A DNA stretch of 64,000 bases, taken from Cytobacillus oceanisediminis. GTDB taxonomy: Bacteria; Bacillota; Bacilli; Bacillales; Cytobacillaceae. Location of the stretch: NCBI RefSeq assembly GCF_004366035.1, contig NZ_SOEE01000001.1, forward strand, positions 620,001-684,000, read 5' to 3'. The translations under genes were made by a program, and so were the position numbers. Positions 26,535 through 35,855 of this stretch are shown piece by piece. A model generated the notes under the pieces. The model was given only the letters and a program-made list of their open reading frames with translations, was not told where the DNA came from and did not search any database. Within the stretch, counting starts at the first letter, position 1. Each line of letters begins with the position of its first letter.

Positions 26535-28309
26535 CACTTCACATATTCCGCTACCCTATTTCTCCCTGCCCGCTTAGCTCCAACATATAATGCTCTGTCA
26601 GCATGGCGTATAAGGGCCAGTGAATCATCAGCATCTTCAGGTGCAGCAGCTACCCCAATGGAGGCGGTTATATAAACTTTTGTGCTGCTGCTTCTTCCAT
26701 CGATATTCTGTTTGAGTATGAATGGACGGTTGGCAATGTTCTGCCTGATAAGCTCTGCCCAGCCTATCGCATCGTCTTTGCTGGTTTCAGGCATTAAGAC
26801 AACAAATTCCTCGCCGCCATATCGGGCAGCAATTCCTGCCGTATTTATTAAATTTGTCAGCCGATCAGCCAGTTCGCAGAGGATTTCATTTCCGCTTTGG
26901 TGCCCATAAGTATCGTTCACTTTTTTAAAATGATCGATGTCAAGTATGATGAGTGAAAGGAGTTCTCTTTCACCATTTTGCAATCTGCTGAATTCTTCAT
27001 TTAATTTAGCTTCTATATATCTATAATTGAATAGTTTCGTTAACGCGCAGCGCTCGCTTTTGGCTTTTGTTTCCTCATAGTGCTTTGCATTCTCTATTGC
27101 TATTGCAAAATGTGAACATAAAATATCGACAATCATGAGCTGTGACTTTTCATAGGACCTCTTTTTTGCCGAAGAAAGCAGCAGCATCCCCAATACTTCA
27201 TTGCTTCGGATTATTGGAACACAAATAAGGCTTTCGGCATCTCCAGGCAAGAATTCCTTAGCAATGCTTTTCCATTTCTTCCTCGAATGGAAAAGGGCAG
27301 ATTTTCCGGTGCCCAAAACCAATCCGCTGATTCCCTCACTTTTTTTGGTGGGCTTAAGGTCATTCTTCTTCATTTTGCCATGTTCAATTCGGTAAATGGT
27401 ATGAAGTTCATCGTTATCCTTAATATCAAGAATATAGGCATAGTCAACAGGCAACATTTCGCTCAATTTCAAAATGAAAAGCTCCATAACCTCATTCACA
27501 TCAAGGCGCTCTGCCATTTGATGCCCTATATCTGCGGCTTTTTGAAGGTAATCAATTACCTTTTCACTTGAGTAATAAAGATGAAGAATGATTGAAAGAC
27601 TTACAAATGGCACCCCTACAAACAGCAGTGCAAGAATTCCCACTTCAGAATATAAAATGTAAAGGATAAGGCCTATCGGGAATGTTATGAGAGAGGTAAT
27701 AGTTTCCCATATAAGGTCTTTTTCCAGAAAGGATATTTTCCTGCCATACAATGCAGCCTGAATTACGCTGATCAATACCTGATTTAGAGTAAAATGGATT
27801 ACAGGGTATGCTGCAGCAACCCAGAAATATTGGGGATTATCTATTAGATCTACGCCTATTTTGCCACCCATTGCAAAGTAAGCCAGCCCGCTCAATAAAG
27901 ATAAAGTAAAGAACAAAAGTGAGTTAAGCGGCAGACGAAACAGCTGATCCTTTTGTATTTTCAGCCTTAAAAGAAGTACCAGGATCCCCAATTGCACCAA
28001 TATCATTTCAGCAAGGAGCCCAAAGGTTAAAAACACTGCCATCGTAACCCATTGAATTAAAAAAATTGGTGTATTATTGATTACCATCGGCATGGAAGAA
28101 ACGAAAAACATCAATATGAAAAAGGCAACCAAACTGATTCCCTGTCCTGAAAAATCTGGAGGGTAAAAATGATAGGTTAGCATGGAACCTGCAGGAAATA
28201 TTAGTATCCATAATAACCATATTATTTTTTTGGCTTGTGAACTAACTATCTTTTCCCCCTCCTCCAATTTATTCAGGAAAATAGTTGGATAATACGAACA
28301 TTTTATCAA
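26534..28309 (-). CDS. Membrane GAF-GGDEF diguanylate cyclase
   Basis: Predicted cyclic-di-GMP synthase. About eight membrane segments fill residues 28-250, a GAF-type domain lies at about 265-410 and a GGDEF domain at about 420-590. The active site is GGEEF (RYGGEEFVVLMPE), and LIILDIDHFKKVNDTYGH with the metal-binding Asp is present, so it is probably active. Coordinates are the longest open frame, opening at TTG 28309. That codon lies inside a candidate -10 box. The only strong ribosome site (GGAGGAGGGGG, about 28255) is followed 5 bases later by ATA (28249), not a normal start. The true N-terminus is therefore unresolved. Confidence 0.88.
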   Translation of the reverse strand: MIKCSYYPTIFLNKLEEGEKIVSSQAKKIIWLLWILIFPAGSMLTYHFYPPDFSGQGISLVAFFILMFFVSSMPMVINNTPIFLIQWVTMAVFLTFGLLAEMILVQLGILVLLLRLKIQKDQLFRLPLNSLLFFTLSLLSGLAYFAMGGKIGVDLIDNPQYFWVAAAYPVIHFTLNQVLISVIQAALYGRKISFLEKDLIWETITSLITFPIGLILYILYSEVGILALLFVGVPFVSLSIILHLYYSSEKVIDYLQKAADIGHQMAERLDVNEVMELFILKLSEMLPVDYAYILDIKDNDELHTIYRIEHGKMKKNDLKPTKKSEGISGLVLGTGKSALFHSRKKWKSIAKEFLPGDAESLICVPIIRSNEVLGMLLLSSAKKRSYEKSQLMIVDILCSHFAIAIENAKHYEETKAKSERCALTKLFNYRYIEAKLNEEFSRLQNGERELLSLIILDIDHFKKVNDTYGHQSGNEILCELADRLTNLINTAGIAARYGGEEFVVLMPETSKDDAIGWAELIRQNIANRPFILKQNIDGRSSSTKVYITASIGVAAAPEDADDSLALIRHADRALYVGAKRAGRNRVAEYVK

Positions 28310-28328
28310 ATTTTCTAACTTTTGTCAT
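28300..28328 (-). promoter_or_regulatory. Candidate sigma-A promoter for the GGDEF gene
   Basis: Minus strand ATGACA (28328-28323), a 17-base spacer ending in TTTGA and TAAAAT (28305-28300), which also gives an extended -10. It starts a few bases after the folC stop, so the cyclase can be expressed apart from valS-folC. Confidence 0.65.
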
Positions 28329-28331
28329 ATT

Positions 28332-29645
28332 TCATTTATTATTTTCCAAAAGATTCAAAAGAATAGGTTTCACTTCTGAGAGGAAGTAAAGTGATCCAGT
28401 AATAACCAGCACGGTGTTCTTTCCTGCTTCACGCAGTTCAGCCTCCAATAGCTCTTTCCAGTCCGTATGAAACTGTCTCCTGCTGTTTTTACTGAGATTA
28501 TATAAATCTTCAGCTGCTGCTGCTCTCGGAAACTCAAATTCGGTAAAGTTGATGCGATCTGCAGCAGAATCAAGCTTACTGATCATTTTATCAAGCTTTT
28601 TATCAGCAAGCGCAGCGAATACAATATTTTTGCTTTTATCTCCAAAACGGTTGTTCAGCTCAGCAGTTAAGGCAGCTACCCCTTCTTCATTATGCGCTCC
28701 ATCTATTACCACCAGCGGGTCTTCAGATAGAATTTCAAATCGTCCTGGCCAGAAAGCACTTTTCAATCCGGCTCTTATATGATTTACCTCTATAAGGAAA
28801 GCATAAAGTTTATTTAATAGCTCTGCTGCCATTACGGCAAGGGAAGCATTTTCAGTCTGGTGTTTTCCGCTCATTCCTATCTCAAGATCAGGGAAGTTCT
28901 GAAAGACTGTCTTTAGGGAGAAGAATTCACCCAGGTTCAGGGAATTATGATCAGAAATAGTAAACTCATTCCCAAGCTGATAAACAGGGGACTTCATGCT
29001 TAAAGCTTTATCTTGAATAACAGCGAGCGCTTCTTCTTGTTTAACAGCTGTAATAACACTGATTCCGGGTTTAATTATTCCCGCTTTTTCAAAAGCAATT
29101 TCCTCATATGTATTTCCAAGGATAGCTGTATGATCGAGTCCGATGCTTGTAATGATTGATAATACAGGATAGATGATATTAGTAGAATCATACCTTCCGC
29201 CAAGCCCCACTTCAAACAAAACGAGATCCACCGGCTGTACATGGCCAAAATATTGGAAAGCCATGGCGGTAATGATTTCAAACTCGGTTGGACCGCCAAG
29301 TTCCGTCTGTTCCAATTCAATCGCCAGCGGATATATATCACTAACAAGCCGAACAAGATCTTCATCCTTAATCGGAATACCGTTCAGAGAAATCCGCTCA
29401 TTAAATTTCTCAAAATATGGCGATGTAAAAGTTCCGACAGAATAACCCGCCTCTTGAAGAATGGATCTTAAAAACGTAACTGTTGAGCCTTTTCCATTCG
29501 TTCCGCCAATATGGACGGACTTAATTCTTCTCTCGGGATGCCCGAGTTTTTCCATCATCCATTCCATCCTTTGCAGTCCCGGCTTCATTCCCAGTCTTAG
29601 CCTTGAATGAATCCATCCCAGTGCTTCCTCATAAGTAGAAAACAT
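28332..29645 (-). CDS. folC: Folylpolyglutamate synthase FolC
   Basis: Mur-ligase-family enzyme adding glutamate to folates (and possibly dihydrofolate synthase). 437 residues from the ATG at 29645, which has GGAGGT 7 bases upstream. Motifs: ATP loop HIGGTNGKGSTVTFL, TSPYFEKFNERI, GLGGRYDSTN and VIDGAHNEEG. Follows valS by about 70 bases, as in B. subtilis. Confidence 0.96.
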   Translation of the reverse strand: MFSTYEEALGWIHSRLRLGMKPGLQRMEWMMEKLGHPERRIKSVHIGGTNGKGSTVTFLRSILQEAGYSVGTFTSPYFEKFNERISLNGIPIKDEDLVRLVSDIYPLAIELEQTELGGPTEFEIITAMAFQYFGHVQPVDLVLFEVGLGGRYDSTNIIYPVLSIITSIGLDHTAILGNTYEEIAFEKAGIIKPGISVITAVKQEEALAVIQDKALSMKSPVYQLGNEFTISDHNSLNLGEFFSLKTVFQNFPDLEIGMSGKHQTENASLAVMAAELLNKLYAFLIEVNHIRAGLKSAFWPGRFEILSEDPLVVIDGAHNEEGVAALTAELNNRFGDKSKNIVFAALADKKLDKMISKLDSAADRINFTEFEFPRAAAAEDLYNLSKNSRRQFHTDWKELLEAELREAGKNTVLVITGSLYFLSEVKPILLNLLENNK

Positions 29646-29714
29646 AAAATGCACCTCCGTTATACAGGAAGGAAGACGAATCCTTCATATGGACCCGCCT
29701 TCCGCAACTATTAA

Positions 29715-32360
29715 TTATTCTCCTTTTAGCTCTTTAATGCGCGTTTCTACAGCAGCTCTCTTCTCGCTGTAGTCTTGTTCTTTTGCTTTCTCTTCTTCAA
29801 TTACCTTTTCAGGCGCTTTTTTAATAAAGCCTTCGTTTGAAAGTTTCTTCTGGACTCTTTCAACTTCATTATTTAATTTATCCCATTCTTTCTGAAGGCG
29901 GGCAACTTCCTCTTCAATGTTAATCAGGCCTTCAAGCGGAAGGATGATTTCTGCACCAGTCACAACTGCTGTCATTGCCTTATCAGGCGTCTCAACATTA
30001 AGAGCCAGCACCAGTTCTTCAGGGTTACAGAATCGTACAATATAGGCACGGTTATTTTCCAGTATGCCCAGAATTTCCTCATCCTTAGCTTTTACCATCA
30101 TTTTAATCTTCTTGCTCATCGGCGTGTTCACTTCAGCACGGCTGTTGCGGACAGAGCGAATAATTTCTACAAGCAGCTTCATTTCATTTGCAGCCTGATC
30201 ATCAGTGTAATCACCGTTAACTGCCGGCCATGTGGCAGCCGTAATGGATTCACCTGAATGAGGAAGGTTCTGCCAAATTTCTTCCGTGATAAATGGCATA
30301 AATGGATGCAGCAGTCGCATTGTATTGTCCAGAACATATGCCAGGATGGAACGAGTGGTTTTCTTGGCAGCTTCATCTTCTCCATACAGTGGAAGCTTTG
30401 CCATTTCTATATACCAATCACAGAAGTCATCCCAAATGAAGTTATATAGCACTCGGCCAACCTCGCCAAACTCGTAGCGGTCAGACAATCTTGTAACCGT
30501 CTCAATTGTTTCATTCAAACGGGTTAATATCCATTTATCGGCAACAGACTTTTCACCGCTTAAATCAATTTCTTCGTATGTTAATCCATCCATGTTCATT
30601 AATGCAAATCTGGATGCGTTCCAAATTTTATTGGCAAAGTTCCATGTAGCCTCAACCTTTTCCATACTGAAGCGCAGATCCTGTCCCGGCGAGCTTCCTG
30701 TAGAAAGGAAATAGCGGAGTGAGTCAGCACCATACTGATCAATTACATCCATTGGATCAACGCCATTTCCAAGGGACTTACTCATCTTGCGACCCTGTGA
30801 GTCACGAACAAGACCATGAATTAATACATCCTGAAATGGGCGCTCTCCTGTAAATTCTAGACCCTGGAAGATCATTCGCGATACCCAGAAGAAAATGATG
30901 TCATAGCCAGTTACCAAAGCAGCAGTCGGATAGTATCTCTTGAAATCGCTTGAGTCAGTATCCGGCCAGCCCATTGTTGAAAATGGCCATAAGGCTGAAC
31001 TGAACCAGGTATCCAAAACATCTTTGTCCTGCTCCCAGTTTTCAACATCTTCAGGTGCTTCGTGCCCTACGAAAACCTCACCTGTCTCTTTGTGGTACCA
31101 GGCCGGGATCCGATGTCCCCACCAAAGCTGGCGCGAAATACACCAGTCACGGATATTTTCCATCCAGCGCAGATACGTTTTTTCAAATCGCTCTGGAACA
31201 AAGTTTACTTTTTCTTCTTTAGTTTGAAGAGCGATGGCTTCATCAGCAAGAGGCTGCATTTTTACAAACCATTGTGTTGAAAGATAAGGTTCAACAACTG
31301 CGCCGCTGCGCTCTGAATGGCCCACAGAATGCATATGTTCTTCAATTTTGAAAAGTACTCCTTCTTCCTGAAGATCCTTCACGATTTGCTTGCGGCATTC
31401 AAATCGGTCCATACCTTGGTATTTACCGGCTCTGCTGTTCATTGTGCCGTCTTCATTCATTACAAGAATTCTTTCAAGATTGTGGCGGTTTCCTATTTCA
31501 AAATCATTTGGGTCATGAGCCGGCGTAATTTTTACTGCGCCTGATCCGAAATCCATTTCTACATAATCATCTGCAACAATCGGAATTTCGCGTCCTGTGA
31601 TCGGCAGTTTAACTGTTTTGCCGATTAAATGCTTATAGCGGTCATCTTCCGGGTGTACTGCTACAGCTGTATCGCCAAGCATCGTTTCAGGGCGTGTAGT
31701 TGCAATTTCGATATGTCCTGAACCATCCGATAAAGGATATCTCATATGGTAGAAGGCACCCTGAACATCCTTATAAATAACTTCAATATCAGAAAGAGCC
31801 GTTTTTGTGGACGGATCCCAGTTGATAATGTACTCGCCGCGATAAATCAATCCTTTATTATAAAGTGAAACGAAAACTTCTCTTACAGCTTTTGAAAGGC
31901 CTTCATCCAGTGTAAAACGTTCGCGGCTGTAATCAAGGCCCAATCCAAGCTTTGACCATTGCTGGCGGATATGGCTGGCATACTCCTCTTTCCATTTCCA
32001 TGTTTCTTCTACAAATTTTTCACGGCCTAAATCATAGCGGCTTTTGCCATCATTGCGAAGCTTTTCTTCAACCTTTGCCTGAGTAGCGATGCCCGCATGG
32101 TCCATTCCTGGAAGCCATAGAACATCATATCCCTGCATACGCTTCATTCGTGTAAGGATATCCTGAAGAGTCGTATCCCATGCATGGCCGAGATGAAGCT
32201 TTCCTGTTACGTTCGGAGGTGGAATCACAATTGTATATGGCTGCTTTGTTTCATCGTCTTTTGCTTCAAAGAACTTACCTTCCAGCCACCAGTCATATCG
32301 TCCTTTTTCAATCGCCTGCGGATCATATTTCGTCGGCATTGATAATTCATTATTATCCAT
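29715..32360 (-). CDS. valS: Valyl-tRNA synthetase
   Basis: Class I aminoacyl-tRNA synthetase charging tRNA-Val. It has 881 residues, full length. HIGH-type motif in [17 protein letters not shown] motif in [14 protein letters not shown]. The editing domain is in between, and a C-terminal coiled coil ([14 protein letters not shown], about 805-880) is typical of ValRS. Preceded by a T-box leader whose specifier reads as a valine codon. Probably cotranscribed with folC. Confidence 0.98.
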   Translation of the reverse strand: MDNNELSMPTKYDPQAIEKGRYDWWLEGKFFEAKDDETKQPYTIVIPPPNVTGKLHLGHAWDTTLQDILTRMKRMQGYDVLWLPGMDHAGIATQAKVEEKLRNDGKSRYDLGREKFVEETWKWKEEYASHIRQQWSKLGLGLDYSRERFTLDEGLSKAVREVFVSLYNKGLIYRGEYIINWDPSTKTALSDIEVIYKDVQGAFYHMRYPLSDGSGHIEIATTRPETMLGDTAVAVHPEDDRYKHLIGKTVKLPITGREIPIVADDYVEMDFGSGAVKITPAHDPNDFEIGNRHNLERILVMNEDGTMNSRAGKYQGMDRFECRKQIVKDLQEEGVLFKIEEHMHSVGHSERSGAVVEPYLSTQWFVKMQPLADEAIALQTKEEKVNFVPERFEKTYLRWMENIRDWCISRQLWWGHRIPAWYHKETGEVFVGHEAPEDVENWEQDKDVLDTWFSSALWPFSTMGWPDTDSSDFKRYYPTAALVTGYDIIFFWVSRMIFQGLEFTGERPFQDVLIHGLVRDSQGRKMSKSLGNGVDPMDVIDQYGADSLRYFLSTGSSPGQDLRFSMEKVEATWNFANKIWNASRFALMNMDGLTYEEIDLSGEKSVADKWILTRLNETIETVTRLSDRYEFGEVGRVLYNFIWDDFCDWYIEMAKLPLYGEDEAAKKTTRSILAYVLDNTMRLLHPFMPFITEEIWQNLPHSGESITAATWPAVNGDYTDDQAANEMKLLVEIIRSVRNSRAEVNTPMSKKIKMMVKAKDEEILGILENNRAYIVRFCNPEELVLALNVETPDKAMTAVVTGAEIILPLEGLINIEEEVARLQKEWDKLNNEVERVQKKLSNEGFIKKAPEKVIEEEKAKEQDYSEKRAAVETRIKELKGE

Positions 32361-32402
32361 GTGTCATTCTTCCTTTCTGAAAAGCAATCCCTAAAAAATA
32401 AA

Positions 32403-32685
32403 AAACTCCATTCGCCATAAAAGGACGAATGGAGTTTGCTTCGCGGTACCACCTTTTTTTCAATCACTAAAGAAAATCAGGGAAAGACATTCTTATAGAG
32501 ATTGACACTTAAACAGATAACGGATTTCCCGTCTTTTACTACTTGGCTGCTGCCTTTCGCAAAAGATGCTCTAGGGCGACCTTCCAACAGTTTTGCCTGG
32601 ATAACCTTTCAGCTGCTGGTTTTCCTCTCTAAAAGGCAAATGGCTATTGTACTCTTCCCTGTCTTAGCATCGATATACAATTTTA
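32403..32685 (-). promoter_or_regulatory. Valine T-box riboswitch upstream of valS
   Basis: Minus strand shows the conserved T-box GGTGGTACCGCGAAGC (32453-32438), directly followed by a terminator stem AAACTCCATTCG/CGAATGGAGTTT (32403-32437) and T-rich tail. Upstream lies a stem I region with AGAGAGGAAAACCAGCAGCTG. In the specifier region GGAAGGTCGCCC the likely specifier is GTC (32580-32578), a valine codon that fits the downstream gene. Confidence 0.93.
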
Positions 32686-32695
32686 TATATAAAAT

Positions 32696-32725
32696 ATACT
32701 ACCCAATAAAGACTGTTATAGTCAA
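32696..32725 (-). promoter_or_regulatory. Candidate sigma-A promoter for valS
   Basis: Minus strand TTGACT (32725-32720), an 18-base spacer and TAGTAT (32701-32696), placed just ahead of the T-box leader. Confidence 0.55.
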
Positions 32726-32914
32726 TAAGGATACCCGAGTTTTTTATATATTATTCATTATTTCCATCGAAGTGATGATGATTTTGCCCTGAAAAAGATT
32801 TCTTCAGGGGAATTTTAAAATACTGTTGTACAGTAAAGAAACGAAAATAGGCACTTTACCGAAAAATGAATCATAGAATATACATATGAACATTTGGGAA
32901 AGGGGCATGCGACA
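32726..32914. other. Upstream region of the 63-residue membrane protein gene
   Basis: Contains an imperfect hairpin CCCTGAA...TTCAGGG (about 32787-32810) and the candidate sigma-K-like element at 32853-32880. The rest is A/T-rich with no gene. Confidence 0.5.
32853..32880 (+). promoter_or_regulatory. Candidate sigma-K-like promoter
   Basis: AC at 32853-32854, a 17-base gap and CATAGAATA at 32872-32880 fit the loose sigma-K pattern (AC, 16-17 bases, CATANNNTA). The element lies 35 bases before the small membrane protein start. The pattern is short and could occur by chance. Confidence 0.3.
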
Positions 32915-33106
32915 ATGAGAAGAAAATATAATCCTTACACACTGCCTCCCTGGTTAAGAACTTTCAGGAATGTGTGTGCACAGTTCATAATCCCGTTCTG
33001 TGTTTTTCAAGGCATAAGAACAATATTGCTGCCTACCACCTTTGATGTACTGCTGCTATCGCTGTTCATTCTGATTGCTATCGCTTTCCATCTTCAATTG
33101 GTTTAG
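32915..33106 (+). CDS. Small conserved-looking membrane protein
   Basis: 63 residues from the ATG at 32915, with AAAGGGG 9 bases upstream. Basic N-terminus MRRKYNPYTLPPWLRTFR, then two hydrophobic segments (about 19-31 and 44-60). One of only four plus-strand genes in the window. It converges on ysxE, with 13 bases between the stops. I do not recognise a function. The good ribosome site and protein-like composition support a real gene. A sigma-K-like element upstream hints at late sporulation expression, which is inference only. Confidence 0.7.
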   Translation: MRRKYNPYTLPPWLRTFRNVCAQFIIPFCVFQGIRTILLPTTFDVLLLSLFILIAIAFHLQLV

Positions 33107-33119
33107 GAGCCCGCATCTT

Positions 33120-34187
33120 TTAACTTTGGGCTCCTTCCTGCGCTTGAGCTTCGGCAGCTGCTTTAGCTTCTTGTTTTTGCCTCTCAATCTCATCGATTCT
33201 CATTGCAGCATATTCAATATTTTTCAAAAGCCAATACTGCCTTTGCAAATGCTGGACAGCCTTTCTCTCTCCCCTTTTCCCCTCCCCTTTATAATATTGT
33301 TCAGCAGCCCTGATAATAGGACCCGGATGAGCAAAGTAGCTTTGAAACAGCAGCATCTCATCGTCTCTAAATGGAAAGTATTTCATATAAGTGTAAATCC
33401 ACTCTACACATTCTTCTGATCTTTTTGGATAAGTTTTCAGTGTCCTTGATAAAAACGGCAATACATCATGGAGCGGCGATCCCTGTCTTGCATTTTCAAA
33501 ATTTGTGAAGTACCCATATCCCCTTTCATCGTATAGAAAATGCTCGGTTGAAACTTTCCCATGAATGATTACCGTTCGTGCTTTGTCGTTTTCTTTTGTT
33601 TTTTCATACCAATCTTTGAATTTGTTTGTGGAATATTTTAGTGCCTGGCTGACGTCGTGAAAATATAGGGAAAACATTAGCTCAAAAGGAGACATATACT
33701 CTTTTCTTTCGCAGGCTTCAATGAATCCCTCTAAAAACTCCTTTTCTTTCTCCCATTCCTGCAAAGTTTTTTCATAATGTTCGGTTCGGTCTTCCTTGTT
33801 TATAGGAACTTCCCGCGAGGACAATGTATGCAGTCTAGCCAATTCCCTCAGCATCTGCTGATGCCTCTCAAATCTATCCTCTTTTTCTTCATTAGGCATC
33901 CATGGCATTAAATAAAATAATTCATTCTGATGGAGCACCCCATATCTTCCATCCACCGTCGGGTAAATAGGGACGATTCTGTTATAGCCTTTTTGAAAGA
34001 GGGTTTGTACATGCCTTATAAAATCAGCTCCATGCTGAGGCTTTATTTTCTTTAAAGCAAACACACCTTTGCTGCTGTAAACCTTCTGAACTCTCCCAAA
34101 CTCCTCTACAAAATGCGGCTCTAATGAATAATGATTTAAAATAGGGGAGACTTTCCGCAGCCGATTTTTTTCTTCCACCTTAACCAC
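33120..34187 (-). CDS. ysxE: Spore coat-associated kinase-like protein YsxE
   Basis: 355-residue member of the CotS/YsxE aminoglycoside-phosphotransferase-fold family, in the operon position after spoVID found in B. subtilis. The catalytic loop reads HGKVSTEH (residues 209-216) where an active enzyme has HGDxxxxN. The metal site reads TNFENA (Asn229) instead of DFD. Three key acidic/amide residues are replaced, so it is probably a pseudokinase. GTG start, with only a modest ribosome site. The C-terminus ends in a Glu/Ala/Gln-rich helix (KQEAKAAAEAQAQEGAQ). Confidence 0.92.
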   Translation of the reverse strand: MVKVEEKNRLRKVSPILNHYSLEPHFVEEFGRVQKVYSSKGVFALKKIKPQHGADFIRHVQTLFQKGYNRIVPIYPTVDGRYGVLHQNELFYLMPWMPNEEKEDRFERHQQMLRELARLHTLSSREVPINKEDRTEHYEKTLQEWEKEKEFLEGFIEACERKEYMSPFELMFSLYFHDVSQALKYSTNKFKDWYEKTKENDKARTVIIHGKVSTEHFLYDERGYGYFTNFENARQGSPLHDVLPFLSRTLKTYPKRSEECVEWIYTYMKYFPFRDDEMLLFQSYFAHPGPIIRAAEQYYKGEGKRGERKAVQHLQRQYWLLKNIEYAAMRIDEIERQKQEAKAAAEAQAQEGAQS

Positions 34188-34246
34188 TCACTTTCCAGAA
34201 TGAGAAAAAATGATGTAATTTTGAAATATATTGGTTAAACGAAAAT

Positions 34247-34277
34247 AGCTGAGCGGGTTATCAATACCTGCTCAGCT
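34247..34277 (-). terminator. Hairpin after spoVID
   Basis: Minus-strand stem AGCTGAGCAGG/CCCGCTCAGCT followed by ATTTTCG, 10 bases after the spoVID stop and 60 bases before ysxE. It may attenuate read-through into ysxE. Confidence 0.65.
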
Positions 34278-34286
34278 TTTAACCAT

Positions 34287-35615
34287 TTAATGGGCTACCG
34301 CAACAGGAATGTACAGCACTTGCCCTTCATAAATATCCTGATTGATTTCAAGGTGATTCACCCGTAATAGCTGCTGGGCTGGTATATCATACCTTTCAGC
34401 AATGGCATCAATTGTGTCGCCGTTCTGCACAATGCAAACCTTGAGCTTAACATGTTCCTCTGTCTCTTCCTTACGGGCAAAGAACTCTGTTAAAGACATG
34501 CTTTTCTTCTTGGAGAGTTTCTTCTTCTTAGCTTCCTGTTCTGAAGAGGATGAGGATTCCTCAGTTTCCTCATGAGTTTCCTGTGCAGCCGCCTGAACAG
34601 GTTTCTTTTCAAAGGAAGGACTATCTGATTCGGACGCTTCCGTCATTTGATAGATTTCCTGTGCGGTTGGTGGTGCTTCCTCCTCATTGCGCTGAGAAGA
34701 AAAAGATATTTCCGGTGCAATTTTCGGAGTCTGTTCTTCTTCTGGCTGCTCTTGTTTTACTTCGAGCGCTGCCGGCGCTGATGGTTTAATGACGGTCTGC
34801 TCTTCCACTTCAGGCTGCTTCCTTGCTTCTGCCTCAAATGGAATATAAACCTCATCGGTTTCTGACTGCTCTTCCTGCGGGTCCTCTTCCCGTATATCTT
34901 CCTCGGCAGCAGCGTATACCTGTTCCTCTGTTTGTTCCTCTTTTTCTTCCTCTGTTTCTTCCTCTGTTTCTTCCTCTATTTCTTCCTCTCTTTCTTCCTC
35001 TCTTTCTTCCTCTTGCTCCTGTTCTTCTTGCTGATATGACGCCCATTCCTGCTGTATTATTTCTTCTTCCTCTGTCTCCTCTGCAACTTCAGAAGATCTG
35101 TTTAAAATCTCTAATTCTTCCGTTTCATTTTCAGTTTCAGCTTCCGCTTCTTCCTCCCATTCTTGAACAGGAACATGCTGCTGATCACCATATAATCCGG
35201 TTATGGTTAAATTAGCTGTCAATTTCATACAGCTTCTTTCCGGCAGAACATAATCGAACGACTCTACCGCAACATCAATATCGTAGATGCTTTGGATTCT
35301 ATTATTCGGTATGGTGATATCGACAGGAAAATAGTGTTTGAATTCACAAATTCCTTCTCCTCTTTCTTCAATTGTCTGAACGAATTTGGTGACTGCCAAA
35401 TCCTCTTGATCTTCCTCGGATACTTCTTCATCGCTGCGTCTATACTCACCTGCCAGTTCAAGTGCTCCCTGGATTGTTACATATTGATCGCTTTCCTGAA
35501 TTGTTATATTGGGGTCTAACGAGATGGTAATCAGGTCCGATACTTCCTGTCCTTTTTGAAACCATACTGATTCTTCTAAAGAAAATCGTAAGCACGATGG
35601 ATTCCCCTGAGACAA
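34287..35615 (-). CDS. spoVID: Stage VI sporulation protein SpoVID
   Basis: Morphogenetic protein that drives coat encasement and binds SafA. A TTG start at 35615 is chosen because GGAGG lies 7 bases upstream and the protein then begins like the family. 442 residues: an N-terminal domain (about 1-160, with LRFSLEESVWFQKGQEVSDL), a long acidic Glu-rich middle (about 160-260) and a C-terminal LysM domain (about 393-440, VQNGDTIDAIAERYDIPAQQ). In B. subtilis this LysM region binds lipid II and the C-terminal region binds SafA. Followed by ysxE. Confidence 0.93.
   Translation of the reverse strand: MSQGNPSCLRFSLEESVWFQKGQEVSDLITISLDPNITIQESDQYVTIQGALELAGEYRRSDEEVSEEDQEDLAVTKFVQTIEERGEGICEFKHYFPVDITIPNNRIQSIYDIDVAVESFDYVLPERSCMKLTANLTITGLYGDQQHVPVQEWEEEAEAETENETEELEILNRSSEVAEETEEEEIIQQEWASYQQEEQEQEEEREEEREEEIEEETEEETEEEKEEQTEEQVYAAAEEDIREEDPQEEQSETDEVYIPFEAEARKQPEVEEQTVIKPSAPAALEVKQEQPEEEQTPKIAPEISFSSQRNEEEAPPTAQEIYQMTEASESDSPSFEKKPVQAAAQETHEETEESSSSSEQEAKKKKLSKKKSMSLTEFFARKEETEEHVKLKVCIVQNGDTIDAIAERYDIPAQQLLRVNHLEINQDIYEGQVLYIPVAVAH
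34925..35030 (-). repeat. Glu-rich coding repeats in spoVID
   Basis: Short tandem units such as GAAGAAGAAACAGAG encode runs of EEREEE, EEETEEE and EEKEEQ. The array is in frame and likely to vary in length between strains. Confidence 0.75.
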
Positions 35616-35664
35616 AGCGACTCCTCCCTTCGAATCTTTACGTTTAATCACTATGTCATTAACA

Positions 35665-35692
35665 ATCCTATGAGGGATTAGGATACTTTATG
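35665..35692 (-). promoter_or_regulatory. Candidate sigma-E promoter for spoVID
   Basis: Minus strand CATAAA (35692-35687), a 14-base spacer and CATAGGAT (35672-35665) resemble sigma-E -35/-10 elements at normal spacing. spoVID is sigma-E dependent in B. subtilis. Confidence 0.4.
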
Positions 35693-35824
35693 ATTAGAAA
35701 AATAGCGCTCTGAGGGAATCTTAGATAAATTTAGAAAAAAGTAACCATTGATAAGATTTTCTCTCGGCTGCGCATCCAAAGGATGCATAAAGACTCAAAT
35801 AATAATTACAAGGGCATAAAAAAA

Positions 35825-35844
35825 CACCCATCAATCGATGAGTG
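35825..35844 (-). terminator. Terminator of the hem operon
   Basis: Minus-strand stem CACTCATC-GATT-GATGGGTG followed by seven T, 11 bases after the hemL stop. Confidence 0.82.
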
Positions 35845-35855
35845 TCAAGTCTTGC

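Noticed and set aside
34823..35215. Pro/Leu-rich plus-strand ORF
   Set aside because: It is the antisense of the Glu-rich spoVID array.
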